From: Candidatus Latescibacterota bacterium | GTDB lineage: Bacteria > Krumholzibacteriota > Krumholzibacteriia > WVZY01 | Direction: 5' to 3' | Assembly: GCA_020352495.1 (NCBI GenBank) | Contig: CP070677.1 | Location: 2,797,057 to 2,842,312 of the forward strand | Length of the DNA stretch: 45,256 nucleotides | Part shown: positions 9,532 through 21,318 of the stretch, piece after piece | How positions within the stretch are numbered: position 1 is the first letter of the stretch | How the letters are laid out: the number at the start of each line of letters is the position of its first letter | Made by a program: the position numbers and the translations under genes | The notes under the pieces: model-generated | What the model was told of the DNA's origin: nothing | The model's database searches: none | What the model saw: only the letters and a program-made list of their open reading frames with translations

Positions 9532-10554
9532 ATGTTGCAGGCCATCAAAAAATATGACTCGATGAAAACGGTCATCGAAAAGTGCAACACGAAGGTTCTC
9601 GAAGTCCTCGAATCGAGCAATGTCCGCGAAGCAAAAATTGCAGCCGAGAGTTTCAAGAACGGTGGTAAGCGACTTCGCCCCGCGCTCATGATCCTATCAT
9701 CGCTCGCGCCCACGGGGGGTCCCATAGCAACGGTCAAGCCTCAGCTCATCGATCTTGCCGCCGCCGTTGAGTTGGTTCATCTCGCGACACTTTTTCACGA
9801 CGATGTCATCGATGAGGTCGAGACGCGGAGGATGCAACGGAGCGCAAGGGCCAAATATGGCAACCACGCTTCCGTGCTTGCCGGCGACTTCGTACTCGCC
9901 GAGGCGCTTCTGCTCGTTCAACGGAGCGAACTCAAGCACACGCTACCGGAGTTTTTGCGGACGATTCGCGTGCTCATCCAGGGCGAGAGCCGTGAGACAG
10001 CACACAAGTTCGACTTCGACATCAACGAAGCCGCATATTTCGAGATCATCTCGGAGAAGAGCGCGTCGCTCTTTTCCCTCAGTTGCAAGGTGGGCGGATT
10101 GAGTTATCATTCCGAATACTCGGATCTGCTTGGCCATTTTGGCTGGAATCTCGGGATGGCCTTCCAGATGATCGATGATCTCGATGACATGCTCGATCTT
10201 CCTCGAGGAATGATGGACTGCGATCTCAAGAACGGCTATTTGGCGCTACCGGTGATCCGCACGCTCAACCAGTTGGGCGATGGCAATCGCCAGAGTTTTG
10301 TCGACATCATTCGCACCGGCGATTTCACGCGAGAGAAAGAAAAACAAATCGTCCTGTTGTGTCGGGACAACGGTGGGTTCGATCGTACCACCGCGGAGAT
10401 TCATAAACATCTCGACCGGGCCCGCCAAACACTCGATCGGTTTGAGGCAGACGGTGAGGCGAAGGACTTGCTGAATTCCGTTGTTGTCGACCTCAAATCC
10501 TATGCAGATTTGCAGATGGATGGCTTTGTGGAGTTTTCCGAAGCACACAGCTAA
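9532..10554 (+). CDS. Polyprenyl (all-trans) diphosphate synthase
   Basis: Condenses isopentenyl diphosphate units onto an allylic diphosphate, for quinone side chains or similar. 340 residues. Visible: GGKRLRP (44-50), first aspartate-rich motif DDVID (90-94) and second motif DDLDD (215-219), with helix LAGDFVLAEALLL between them. Small residues (Ala85, Thr86) precede the first motif, which in this family favours longer products; the exact chain length cannot be read. The conserved RR after the first motif (EVETRRMQRS) is present. Likely co-transcribed with the regulator before it; the transketolase follows after 54 bp. Confidence 0.9.
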   Translation: MLQAIKKYDSMKTVIEKCNTKVLEVLESSNVREAKIAAESFKNGGKRLRPALMILSSLAPTGGPIATVKPQLIDLAAAVELVHLATLFHDDVIDEVETRRMQRSARAKYGNHASVLAGDFVLAEALLLVQRSELKHTLPEFLRTIRVLIQGESRETAHKFDFDINEAAYFEIISEKSASLFSLSCKVGGLSYHSEYSDLLGHFGWNLGMAFQMIDDLDDMLDLPRGMMDCDLKNGYLALPVIRTLNQLGDGNRQSFVDIIRTGDFTREKEKQIVLLCRDNGGFDRTTAEIHKHLDRARQTLDRFEADGEAKDLLNSVVVDLKSYADLQMDGFVEFSEAHS

Positions 10555-10608
10555 AACGTCTCGACCGATCTACTCCCCATCAAATTCACGTATAGGTAAC
10601 AAAAAGGG

Positions 10609-12969
10609 GTGAACGACTTGTCATCGAAACACGATCTCGAACGACGTTTCGCGAAACTCGAATCTCAGTTCGACAATTGGGAAAAGATCAAGGACTGCGC
10701 AGATCAGTTCATCGACATAATGCTCAACTACCGCCAGAGCGGTCACCCCGGCGGATCGCGTTCGAAGGTCCATGCCTTTGTCGCAACCCTCCTGAGCGGC
10801 GCCATGAGATGGGATATTCGTCATCCGGAGAGGACCTTTTCCGATCGCTTTATCCTCGTGGCGGGACATACCGTTCCGCTCATATACGGTACGCTTCCTG
10901 TGTTGTTCGAAGCCCTTCGCCTGAAATTCGAACAAACCGGTGACAAACGTTACCTCGTCCCCGACGCTCCGCACCGCGCGCTCTACTGGGAGGACCTCAC
11001 CTCCTTCCGGCGAAACAAAGGACTTCCCGGTCACGCGGAGATGGAGGGTAGAACCCTGTTTTTGAAATTCAACACGGGCCCTTCCGGACACGGGTCACCG
11101 GCGGCCGCCGGTCAGGCCTTGGCGCTCAAAAGGGCTGGCGCCGGCGAGGTCAAGGTGTTCGCTTTTGAGGGCGAAGGTGGTCTCACACCGGGCGCCGCAC
11201 ACGAGACGATGAATTCCGCTTGGGGACTCGGACTCGACAATCTTTATTACGTCGTCGATTGGAACGACTTTGGGATCGACCCACGCCGCTTCAGCTCGGT
11301 CATGGACAAGAGCCCACGCGAGTGGTTTGCGTCGCATGGATGGCGGGTCTGCGAAGCGGAGGATGGGAACAATTGGGAGTCGTTGACGCGCGCCCTCGTG
11401 GAACTCACGAACGGCGCGAATCCGCGGAAGACCCCAAGCGTTATGTTTATGAAAACCAGAAAGGGCCGTGGGTATTTTAAATTCGACTATGAGTCGCACG
11501 GATCACCCCACAAGATGAACTCCGATCTGTTCTGGAAAACCAAGCGCACCTTTATCGACAAATACAGTGTCCGCTTTGAAGGATATGGCGAGGACGCCCC
11601 TTCCGACCCCGAGGATATCCGCGAACAAATGTACGCCAACCTGAAGGTCGTTGCGGATGTGATCCGGAAAGACCATGCACTCGTAGACTATATCGCCGAA
11701 ACGCTCATCGCTCTTGGTGAGTCGGTCCCCGACACGCCTCGCACATTCAAATTCGACGTGTCGAAAAATCCTCTCAAGGACCCGAGACTCTACGATTTCG
11801 AACACTACCCTCCCGAGCTCTATGCAAAGCCCGGCGAGAAAAAGCCCAACAGGGCGGCGCTCCAGCAGTTTGGATCGTGGGTGAACACGTGGACGCGAAA
11901 GGAATACGATCGACCGCTTTTCATAGCCATGAGCGCCGATCTCGCCGAGTCGACAAATATAGCGGGGTTCGCAAAGGACTTTGGAGAGGAGACGGGTTAC
12001 GGGTGGTACGATCGGGACACCAACCCCGACGGCACGTTGCTCCCCCAGGCGATAACCGAATTTGCAAACGCGGGGATCTCTGCAGGAATCGCTTCGGTCA
12101 ATTTTGCACAAAAGCCGTACGATGAGTTCAACGGTTTTCTTTCCAGCTGCTCGACGTATGGCTCATTCTCCTATCTCAAATACGGACTGATGCGTCTCTT
12201 CAGCCAGGTGGCTCAGGATTCTGAGATTAAGGTCGGACAGGTGTAATGGGTGGTCGGTCACAGCGGACCGGAGACGGCGGACGATTCCCGAACACACTTT
12301 GGAATCTTCTCGCCCGGTGTCACACAGCTTTTCCCGGAGGGACATGTAATCGACGTCCACCCCTGGGAGTTCAACGAGGTCCCCGTCGTAATAGGGGCGG
12401 CGCTCAAAACCGGCACACCGATTGTTGCGCTCCATCTCACTCGGCCGCCCATTACGATTCCCGATCGCAGGGTGTTGGGGATCGCCTCCCACTTCGAGGC
12501 GGCAAAGGGAGCGTATCTCATCCGTCCCTACAGCGAGAATCTCCCTCGAATGGGCACGGTCGTCGTTCAAGGAACATCCACGACCAATAACCTCACTAAG
12601 GTGCTGCCAAAGCTCGATGAGGAAGCCATCAACGTGAAGATCGTGGCGGCGATAAGTCCGCAGCTCTTTGCGATGCAGGACGAAGAATACCGTAATGGAA
12701 TCTTCTCCAAATCCGACCGGATGGATGCGATGGCGGTCACCAACCGCGCCAAGCGTCTGATGTCTGATTGGATCGATCCGTCAATTTCAGGCGACTACAC
12801 ACTCAGCTCGGATTGGGATGACCGGTGGCGTACCGGAGGAACCGTAGACGAAGTGATCGAAGAGGCGCGGTTGTCTCCAGAGCACATACTCGAAGGAATT
12901 CGACGGTTTGCCGCAGATAGGAATAAGAGGCTTTCGCGGCTCGAGGTGTTCTTTGAGCAGTTGAGATAA
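10609..12969 (+). pseudogene. Transketolase-family protein interrupted by one in-frame TAA
   Basis: Two same-frame pieces, 10609-12246 (545 residues) and 12250-12969, together form one thiamin-diphosphate transketolase-like protein of ~786 residues. The first piece has the ThDP domain (NYRQSGHPGGSRSK; GEGGLTPGAAHETMNSAWGL ending in WNDFGID, a GDG-N type motif) and the beginning of the pyrimidine domain (PLFIAMSADLAESTNIAGFA). The second holds the rest (WVVGHSGPETADDSRTHFGI) and the C-terminal domain (GTVVVQGTSTTNN). The stop (12244-12246, GTG TAA TGG) cuts inside the pyrimidine domain rather than at a domain border. A single T-to-A change from TTA (Leu) would explain it. Reinitiation at GTG 12250, six bases after AGGTG, is possible. 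The start may be TTG 10618, which has AAGGGGTG six bases before it. Confidence 0.8.
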
Positions 12970-13014
12970 CCAAACGACTGACGTCGAATTCTCTCAATCG
13001 GTTTCGTCGGTCGG

Positions 13015-13644
13015 CTAGATCTCGCGGTCGGAGACGTCGCCCGAAACGGGTTTTGAATCGGGTTCTCGAGTATGACCCATGACCGCCGCTTCCAGCCGAT
13101 CTTGTCGCGCCCGACGGTCCATGGCCACCGCTTCCAGCCGGTCCTGTCGCGCCTGGTAGAACACGAGCGCACCCGCGGCGATGAGCACCAACGGCCAGAG
13201 TCTTACGATCGGCACCAGGACGCGGGCCCCTAGAACGCCGGTCGTTGCCAAGAAACCGAAAACTCCACCTATCACAACTGCGAGACCGACAACGAGCGCG
13301 GGTAGCGGCCGATCACCACTCGCCGAGAGAGCGAGCAGCGCGATCCCCACCAAAAGAAGGATTACCGGCCAAAGCGTGCCCATTGCACCCCACGACATGG
13401 CGCCGGAAGAAAACAAGAAAAAGAAGATGCCAAGCCCGGTCGCCAGGAGTCCAAAGAAAAGCTGTTCGGGCTTTCGGCCCGTCGCATAGAGCTTGAGCAC
13501 GAAAACCCCGATGAGAAGTGGGAATGCCGGCCAGATCGCTCCCCAGCCAAACCACATGAGCCCGTTGTTGACGAGCAAAAATAAAAGTCCGACCAAGGCG
13601 AGAACAATCCCAAATATTTCTCGATGTCGTTTCGGCGTGTCCAT
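13015..13644 (-). CDS. LiaF/DUF5668-like polytopic membrane protein
   Basis: 209 residues from the ATG at 13644, preceded by GAGG; an ATG nine codons upstream lacks a ribosome site. About six short hydrophobic segments are arranged in pairs with recurring G-x-x-W-P motifs (WGAIWPAFPLLIGV, WGAMGTLWPVILLLVG, VRLWPLVLIAAG). This is the pattern of the LiaF N-terminal transmembrane / DUF5668 domain found in cell-envelope stress proteins. The C-terminal cytosolic tail contains a 14-residue tandem duplication (ARQDRLEAVAM / ARQDRLEAAVM) encoded by a 42-bp direct repeat at 13087-13150. No LiaRS or PspC neighbour is present. Confidence 0.75.
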   Translation of the reverse strand: MDTPKRHREIFGIVLALVGLLFLLVNNGLMWFGWGAIWPAFPLLIGVFVLKLYATGRKPEQLFFGLLATGLGIFFFLFSSGAMSWGAMGTLWPVILLLVGIALLALSASGDRPLPALVVGLAVVIGGVFGFLATTGVLGARVLVPIVRLWPLVLIAAGALVFYQARQDRLEAVAMDRRARQDRLEAAVMGHTREPDSKPVSGDVSDREI

Positions 13645-13781
13645 TTCCGATTTTCCTCGGTACGTTCTCATTTTGTGACGTCATCTCGGAAATTGCAAGC
13701 ATATCCTCGAACAGCCCCGCCTCGGGGCCGTGGCATCGTGAGAGGACTCTCCACCGACACACGATCGCCTGATCAAGGCTA

Positions 13782-13890
13782 GGAGCCACGAATTGATCCG
13801 GGCCCTTGGCGTGGAACGAGCGAGGATCACCCGCCGTCAGGCGGGAAGCCGAGCGAAGTGGGCGCCGGGGCCGGATCAATACGTGGTTCC
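13782..13890. repeat. Conserved-core element in a long locus-specific hairpin (copy A)
   Basis: The 61-bp core at 13806-13866 is closely similar to the reverse complement of copy B at 22754-22816 (roughly 85 percent by eye). Both contain CACTTC.CTCGGCTTCCCGCC, a GCGGGTG and TCCTCG.TCGTTCC. The core has its own small hairpin (CCCGCC / GGCGGG). The outer arms 13782-13805 and 13867-13890 pair with few mismatches (GGAGCCACGAATTGATCC with GGATCAATACGTGGTTCC, closed by GGGCCC/GGGGCC) and do not resemble the arms of copy B. A partial inverted copy of the core (CTCGCTCGTTCCGCGCAAG) follows at 13893-13920. The rest of 13645-14080 contains no gene I can support. Confidence 0.75.
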
Positions 13891-14080
13891 GACGCGGGTC
13901 CTCGCTCGTTCCGCGCAAGCGTCCGGTCCTTCCAGTGGCTCCTCGGAAAACTATTTGTGGATTGTGCGCATACCGAAAATTCAATATACTTCCCCTGCGT
14001 TGCGACGTTTCACGACGACGTTTGCCGTGAAGCGTCACCGCATCCGCCGTTGACATTCCCCAAACGGAAAGCTGCATACC

Positions 14081-14725
14081 ATGATTGGAGACAAGGTCGT
14101 ACCCAAGCCGCACCACACTGCCGCCGCGGAAGGCGTTTTCGCAATCCTCAAGGACAGGATCGGTGACAAAAGGACAACGATGACGATTGCCGGCGAGTCC
14201 GGTGCGGGTAAATCCGAGATCGCAGTGGAGCTATCGAGATTCTTTGAGGAGAGCGGCACCAGACCGCTCATATTCCAACAGGATGATTATTTTTTTCTTC
14301 CCCCAAAAACCAATGCGGACACGAGGAAGAAGGACATCAAACACGTGGGTCTGGGCGAGGTAAATCTTGCGCTTCTCAACGAGCACACCCGGCTGTTCAA
14401 ATTCTCACCCAACGAGGACATCGAGAAGCCGTTGGTCATTTTCGAGGAAGATCGCGTCACAAAGGAGACCGTTTCTCCCGCCGATTACGATGTATTGATC
14501 GTCGAGGGCACGTACACGACCTTGCTCAACCACGGTGACTACCACGTCTTCATCGACCGAGACTACGGGGACACGCTCAGCCACAGAAGAGACCGAAACC
14601 GAGACGAACTCGATGAGTTTTCCGAACGTATTTTGGAAATCGAACATGGTATCATTTCCAGACACAAACGATTGGCCAATATCGTGATCAACAAGGATTA
14701 CACCGTCACCTGGGTAGACAAATAG
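14081..14725 (+). CDS. Uridine-kinase/phosphoribulokinase-like P-loop protein
   Basis: 214 residues with Walker A GESGAGKS (38-45), QQDDYFFLPP (a PRK/uridine kinase-type substrate motif) and a Walker-B-like DVLIVEGTYTT; DRDYGDTLSHRRDRNRDE resembles the lid region of uridine kinases. It should phosphorylate a nucleoside or sugar, substrate unassigned. It precedes the glycosyltransferase by 28 bp on the same strand, so they are probably one operon. The combination could supply or sense UDP-sugar metabolism, which is an inference only. Confidence 0.8.
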   Translation: MIGDKVVPKPHHTAAAEGVFAILKDRIGDKRTTMTIAGESGAGKSEIAVELSRFFEESGTRPLIFQQDDYFFLPPKTNADTRKKDIKHVGLGEVNLALLNEHTRLFKFSPNEDIEKPLVIFEEDRVTKETVSPADYDVLIVEGTYTTLLNHGDYHVFIDRDYGDTLSHRRDRNRDELDEFSERILEIEHGIISRHKRLANIVINKDYTVTWVDK

Positions 14726-14753
14726 AGCGCATCTCCCAAAAGGAAAGACAACT

Positions 14754-15992
14754 ATGTCGAAACTGAAACGCATCTGCATGCTCTCCGTGCACGGTTATTT
14801 TGATCCCGTGCCGATCCTTGGAGCGACCGACACTGGAGGACAGGTCACCTATGTAATTGAACTCTCGAAGGCGCTTGCCGAGCTGGGCATCCAGGTGGAC
14901 ATCTACACGAGGCGATTTGGAGGACGTTCGGAAGTCGATCCGGTAAACGACGATGTCCGTGTGATTCGGATACCATGCGGAAATGACGAGTTCATCCGCA
15001 AGGAAGACCTCTTCCCCAACCTCGACGAGTACGTCGATAACATGGAATCGTATATTCACGAGAACGGACTCAATTATGATCTAATTCACTCACACTATTG
15101 GGATGCGGGATATGTCGGGAGGAACCTCGCCGACCGGTTCAAGCTCCCTTTTATATATACTGCGCACTCGCTGGGCGCGTGGAAAAAGGAACAGATGGGT
15201 GGGAATCCCGAGGAAATGGAAGAGCTTTTCAAATTCAAAGAACGCATCCACTGGGAGAACATCATCTTCCGTCGTGCCACCGCGCAAACGGTGACGACAC
15301 TCGACGGCAAAGAGACGTACAAGCGGCTCTACGATTTCGAGAGTCCCCATCTCGTAACCATCCCACCGGGCGTCGATGTCAGGCGATTTCGTCCCACTCC
15401 CACGGAGTTTTCCAGCGGCATCCAAACGCCTGAAGAATTTGTTTTTGCCCTGAGCCGGATCGACTCCAACAAAGGTCTCGACTATCTTATAAAGGCCTTC
15501 GCAAAGGTGCGCAAAAAGAGCACCGCAGTCCTAATGATCGGTGGTGGATCCAAGAATCCCAAGGCTCACGAGGTCGACGTCAAGAGGAGCTTGACAGAAC
15601 TCGTCGATACTCTCGATCTCGGTGATTGGGTTACGTTCACCGGGTACGTTCCTGACGAAGATCTGGATACGTACTATCGAGAAGCACGGCTTTTTGTGCT
15701 TCCTTCGAAATATGAGCCATTCGGAATGACGGTTCTCGAAGCAATGGCTTGTGGGACGCCGGTCGTCGCAACGGGATACGGGGGTCTACGCCACGTTCTC
15801 ACAAACGGAACGGACAGCTTGCTCGTCGATCCGTCAGACCCCGAAGAGCTCTCTTCGGCGATTCTCGATGTACTGACAAACGAATCGCTTGCCGCGAGAC
15901 TCTCCGATGCGGGTTTGAAGCTAATCGAAGAGCGTTTCTCCTGGCAGAGTATTGCCCGGCAGACTCTCGCTTTTTACGAAAAATACGCCTAG
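14754..15992 (+). CDS. Sucrose-phosphate-synthase-like GT4 glycosyltransferase
   Basis: 412 residues, GT-B fold. The N-terminal DTGGQVTYVIELSKALAELG is the donor-side glycine loop typical of sucrose synthase and sucrose-phosphate synthase. IHSHYWDAGYVG and YTAHSLGAWK follow. The C-terminal domain has LSRIDSNKGLDYLI and the EX7E motif in EPFGMTVLEAMACG. A single GT4 core without a phosphatase domain matches short bacterial SPS-like enzymes. Expected reaction: transfer of glucose or another hexose from an NDP-sugar; the acceptor cannot be told. GGAAAG lies before the start. No sucrose-phosphate phosphatase gene follows. Confidence 0.85.
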   Translation: MSKLKRICMLSVHGYFDPVPILGATDTGGQVTYVIELSKALAELGIQVDIYTRRFGGRSEVDPVNDDVRVIRIPCGNDEFIRKEDLFPNLDEYVDNMESYIHENGLNYDLIHSHYWDAGYVGRNLADRFKLPFIYTAHSLGAWKKEQMGGNPEEMEELFKFKERIHWENIIFRRATAQTVTTLDGKETYKRLYDFESPHLVTIPPGVDVRRFRPTPTEFSSGIQTPEEFVFALSRIDSNKGLDYLIKAFAKVRKKSTAVLMIGGGSKNPKAHEVDVKRSLTELVDTLDLGDWVTFTGYVPDEDLDTYYREARLFVLPSKYEPFGMTVLEAMACGTPVVATGYGGLRHVLTNGTDSLLVDPSDPEELSSAILDVLTNESLAARLSDAGLKLIEERFSWQSIARQTLAFYEKYA

Positions 15993-16012
15993 TCCGTGGG
16001 CGCAAAAAGCTT

Positions 16013-16041
16013 TTGACTGATCTCTTAAATTCGATTAAATT
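16013..16041 (+). promoter_or_regulatory. Promoter of the cyclophilin gene
   Basis: TTGACT (16013-16018) and TAAATT (16036-16041) are separated by 17 bp. The predicted leader to the ATG at 16164 is ~115 nt. Confidence 0.55.
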
Positions 16042-16163
16042 GGTCGGGTTGGGGCGCATCGAGCACAACGCCCTGGCGGCGTCTAGACTCGTTTGACGTT
16101 CCAGCAAACTCCACGACTATCGAGCTTGATATTCCGTGATGTCCCTGTGCAAAGGAGGACCCT

Positions 16164-16826
16164 ATGATCGGACAAATCGCGAAAATACGGTGGTTGCCGG
16201 CTCCGCTCTTGATCGCGGTCGTCACCGTCGTTACGGTTGGAGTTACCTTGATGGCTTTTGACACGGCAAACGCAGAAGAGAAGAATCCCGTTGTGGTGAT
16301 GCAGACATCGTTTGGTGAGATCACAATCGAACTGTATCCCGACAAGGCTCCTAATACGGTCAAGAACTTCATGTGGTACGTCGACAAGAAGTTCTACGAA
16401 GGATTGATCTTCCACCGCGTCATACCCACCTTTATGATTCAGGGCGGCGGTTTTACCAAGGACATGGCAAAAAAACAACCCAACCCACCCATCAAGAATG
16501 AGGCAGACAGCGGGTTGTCAAACGAGCGTGGGACGATCGCAATGGCGCGCACGGGCGAGCCACACAGCGCGACCTCCCAGTTTTTTATCAATGTCAAAGA
16601 CAACAAAGCGCTCGATTTCAAAGCCAAAAACCCTCAGGGTTGGGGTTACTGTGTGTTTGGAAAAGTCATCGAGGGGATGGACGTCGTCGATGAAATCCGT
16701 GATGTGAAGACGGTGAGCCGACAAGGTTACGACGATGTGCCCGAAGTACCAGTTGTAATCGAAAAGGTTTACGTAAAAGAAGTAAAGAGCAAGGGCGAAA
16801 AAGAAAAGAAGACCGAAGAGGGCTAG
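16164..16826 (+). CDS. Exported cyclophilin-type peptidyl-prolyl cis-trans isomerase
   Basis: 220 residues. Residues 1-37 are a signal peptide ending in ANA, so the enzyme acts in the periplasm. The cyclophilin domain (~42-205) has HRVIPTFMIQGG (84-95) with the catalytic Arg85, Phe90 and Gln93, the substrate-pocket strand SATSQFFIN and GYCVFGKVIEGMD. Cyclophilins speed proline isomerisation during folding of exported proteins. The tail is lysine/glutamate-rich (VKSKGEKEKKTEEG). The start is well supported by AAAGGAGG seven bases upstream. Single-gene unit: own promoter and a terminator immediately after. Confidence 0.92.
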   Translation: MIGQIAKIRWLPAPLLIAVVTVVTVGVTLMAFDTANAEEKNPVVVMQTSFGEITIELYPDKAPNTVKNFMWYVDKKFYEGLIFHRVIPTFMIQGGGFTKDMAKKQPNPPIKNEADSGLSNERGTIAMARTGEPHSATSQFFINVKDNKALDFKAKNPQGWGYCVFGKVIEGMDVVDEIRDVKTVSRQGYDDVPEVPVVIEKVYVKEVKSKGEKEKKTEEG

Positions 16827-16863
16827 TCGAGTTCCGCCGCAACATTCTTTAAATTCAAAAACA

Positions 16864-16904
16864 AAACCCGTCGCTCGTTTTGCGCGAGCGGCGGGTTTCT
16901 TTTT
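16864..16904. terminator. Bidirectional rho-independent terminator
   Basis: Stem AAACCCGTCGCTCG (16864-16877) pairs with CGAGCGGCGGGTTT (16885-16898) around a short loop. It is followed by a T-run and, on the other side, preceded by an A-rich stretch, so it can stop transcription from both the cyclophilin gene and convergent ligA. Confidence 0.88.
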
Positions 16905-16943
16905 GGCCGTTCGACGGGGGTGCCTCTCGGTCCAATCTCCTCG

Positions 16944-19172
<2,229 letters not shown>

Positions 19173-19302
19173 AACGCTCTTGAAATGCCGCCATGTTTTT
19201 GCTACGAGGAGTGGAAAACGAGGGCAGGGCGCTGGCCCAACGAGCCCGGCCCCGCATCTCAAGTCCTACTCTGCCCGGTCGATCTCGAGACGAGAACGAA
19301 TA

Positions 19303-21309
19303 GTGTCAAAAAAAGACTCACCAAAAAAACCGGCTGCTGGTAACAGTCGCCGCATCGGAGAGCTGGAGCGGTTGGGTCCCGGCGGGAGGGAGGTCCTTGT
19401 TCTTGGAGTCGACGCACCCGGCTTTGACGATCTCCCTACCGATCGAAAGATATTTGCCTATTATCTCTATCGTGCCGCCATCGCCGGCAACGATATCCTG
19501 TACCTGCAAAACCATCGCGATGCCTTTGAGATCAAACGTCTGTTCGAGACGGTGTCCACCAACTCAAAAGGACTTAGAGACGACCTGCGGGACGCGATCA
19601 ATGAATATCTGAAACTGGTCTGGATCCACCACGGGAATTACCACCATTACACACACACAAAGTTCGTCCCGTCTTCTTTGACGAAAGATGGCCTGAGAGA
19701 AGCGGTCCGCTGCGCCCGAGAAAACGGAGCTACTATTCCGACGCGGCCCAACGAGTCGGTCGACGGGCTTCTCGCTCGTCTCGAACAAACGATATTCGAT
19801 TCGGATCACGAAGCCATTCAGACCAACCAATCCGACGGGGTGGATATCATCGCCACGAGCGCGGTCAACTTCTGGGATGCGGGCATAACAGAAAAGGACA
19901 TCGAAACCCTTTCTTTGGATTGGCAACACAAGTTGAACGTCCGGTTCACCCGCCGTGACGGAAAGATCACACCCGAAGTCTACAAAATCGGCGGCCTCTA
20001 TGGAGAAGACCTGGCGACGGTCAGCCACTTCCTCGAATTGGCGCTCCCGTATGCGGAAGACGGCAGCCAACACCGGTCGATAGAGCTTCTCCTCGATTAT
20101 TATCGGACGGGCGACGAAGAACTCTTTCGTCAACACAGCATCCATTGGCTCAAATCGAACCCCACTGTCGACTACCTCAACGGATTCATCGAACAATACC
20201 TCGACCCCCGTGGCATCATCGGTAACTTCGAGGCCAACGTCAGTTATGCCGCCGACGTGGCGATTGTCAGCCGCATCGCCGAAAACGCACTTTATTTTGA
20301 AGAGAAGATGCCCTGGCCGGACAAGTTCAAACGGTCGGTTGTCGGGTTGCCCGTTGCCAAAGTCGTAAATGTCCTTGTGGAAACAGGAGACGCGGGGCCC
20401 GTGTCTCCGGCAGCGTACAATCTGCCAAACTACAATGACATCCGTCGTGATCACGGGAGCAAGAACGTCATACTCCTGAATATTGAAAACACACGGTCCG
20501 AAGCGCTTCTAAAGAAAATGGTCGCGGAGTTTTACCTCCCCGAGTACCGCGACAACGTGCTCGAGTACGCCCACGCCAAGGTTCGGCCGCTAAAAGTTTA
20601 CATGCACGAGGTAATCGGCCACGGCTCGGGCCAACCCGACCCCGCCACCACAACCGACCCCCGAACTGCACTGGGACGTGTGTACTCGGCACTCGAAGAG
20701 TGCCGGGCCGACCTCGTAGCGCTTTATTTCCTGTCAGATCCAAAACTCGTCGAGATTGGCGCGTTCACCAATCAACAACAAGCGGCCATCGTCGAGACCG
20801 CCTATGTCATGCAGACTCAGGGTTGGCTCACGCGCTATGACCACATCGTGGACATGCAGGTTCGCGAGGCGCACAACAAGGGAAACCAGCTCATTCTCAT
20901 GTATCTGCTCGAGAACGGAGGCGATCCGAAAAAGGACTTCGGGCTCGACATGATCGAGCACGACGGTGACTACTTTGTCAGAGTCCGCGACGCTGGTCGA
21001 GTGAGGAAAGGGGTTGGCGAGCTACTCGAGAAACTTCAGTTGATGAAGTCAACCGGCGATTATGACGCCGCTGCGGCGCTGTTCGACAGGTTTGGCACAC
21101 GCGTCAATCCCGATTGGCACCGAAATATCGTCCGGCGGCTCGAGAAACTCAACATTCCCAAGATGAAAGCGTTCGTTTTCCCGAGGTTGGAAGCGGTCAT
21201 CAAAACCGGGCAAGTGGTAGATGTGCGAGTCTACCATGACGAGGATCTCGCCACACAACAGCTTCGCTTCAGCCGTCTGCGACACGTCACCGATATCGGT
21301 ACCCACTGA
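19303..21309 (+). CDS. M49 family zinc peptidase (dipeptidyl peptidase III)
   Basis: Removes dipeptides from the N-termini of oligopeptides. 668 residues from GTG 19303, close to the ~675 residues of bacterial DPP III. The M49 signature is complete: HEVIGH (His435, Glu436, His440, the HExxxH form unique to the family) in YMHEVIGHGSG, and the third zinc ligand in EECRAD (465-470). NYHHYTHTKFVPSSL is another typical segment. No signal peptide with this start, so probably cytosolic. The frame is open upstream to a TTG at 19180, but that extension is low-complexity and basic and has no ribosome site. The start is therefore uncertain by up to 41 residues. Confidence 0.88.
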   Translation: MSKKDSPKKPAAGNSRRIGELERLGPGGREVLVLGVDAPGFDDLPTDRKIFAYYLYRAAIAGNDILYLQNHRDAFEIKRLFETVSTNSKGLRDDLRDAINEYLKLVWIHHGNYHHYTHTKFVPSSLTKDGLREAVRCARENGATIPTRPNESVDGLLARLEQTIFDSDHEAIQTNQSDGVDIIATSAVNFWDAGITEKDIETLSLDWQHKLNVRFTRRDGKITPEVYKIGGLYGEDLATVSHFLELALPYAEDGSQHRSIELLLDYYRTGDEELFRQHSIHWLKSNPTVDYLNGFIEQYLDPRGIIGNFEANVSYAADVAIVSRIAENALYFEEKMPWPDKFKRSVVGLPVAKVVNVLVETGDAGPVSPAAYNLPNYNDIRRDHGSKNVILLNIENTRSEALLKKMVAEFYLPEYRDNVLEYAHAKVRPLKVYMHEVIGHGSGQPDPATTTDPRTALGRVYSALEECRADLVALYFLSDPKLVEIGAFTNQQQAAIVETAYVMQTQGWLTRYDHIVDMQVREAHNKGNQLILMYLLENGGDPKKDFGLDMIEHDGDYFVRVRDAGRVRKGVGELLEKLQLMKSTGDYDAAAALFDRFGTRVNPDWHRNIVRRLEKLNIPKMKAFVFPRLEAVIKTGQVVDVRVYHDEDLATQQLRFSRLRHVTDIGTH

Positions 21310-21318
21310 CCGATGAGG

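Noticed and set aside
12244..12246. Programmed recoding of the transketolase stop
   Set aside because: The codon is TAA, not TGA or TAG, and no recoding element is visible; mutation, error or reinitiation is simpler.
12246..12590. ATG-initiated frame starting in the transketolase stop region
   Set aside because: Different frame from the homologous downstream piece; composition is arginine-rich shadow sequence.
13782..13920. CRISPR array or tRNA in the 13.8-kb repeat
   Set aside because: No regular repeat-spacer spacing and no cloverleaf or T-loop; the structure is a single nested hairpin.
19564..20454. Long antisense open frame (296 codons) opposite the dipeptidyl peptidase III gene
   Set aside because: It is the complement of a strongly supported gene and shows no motifs; it arises from codon bias in GC-rich DNA.
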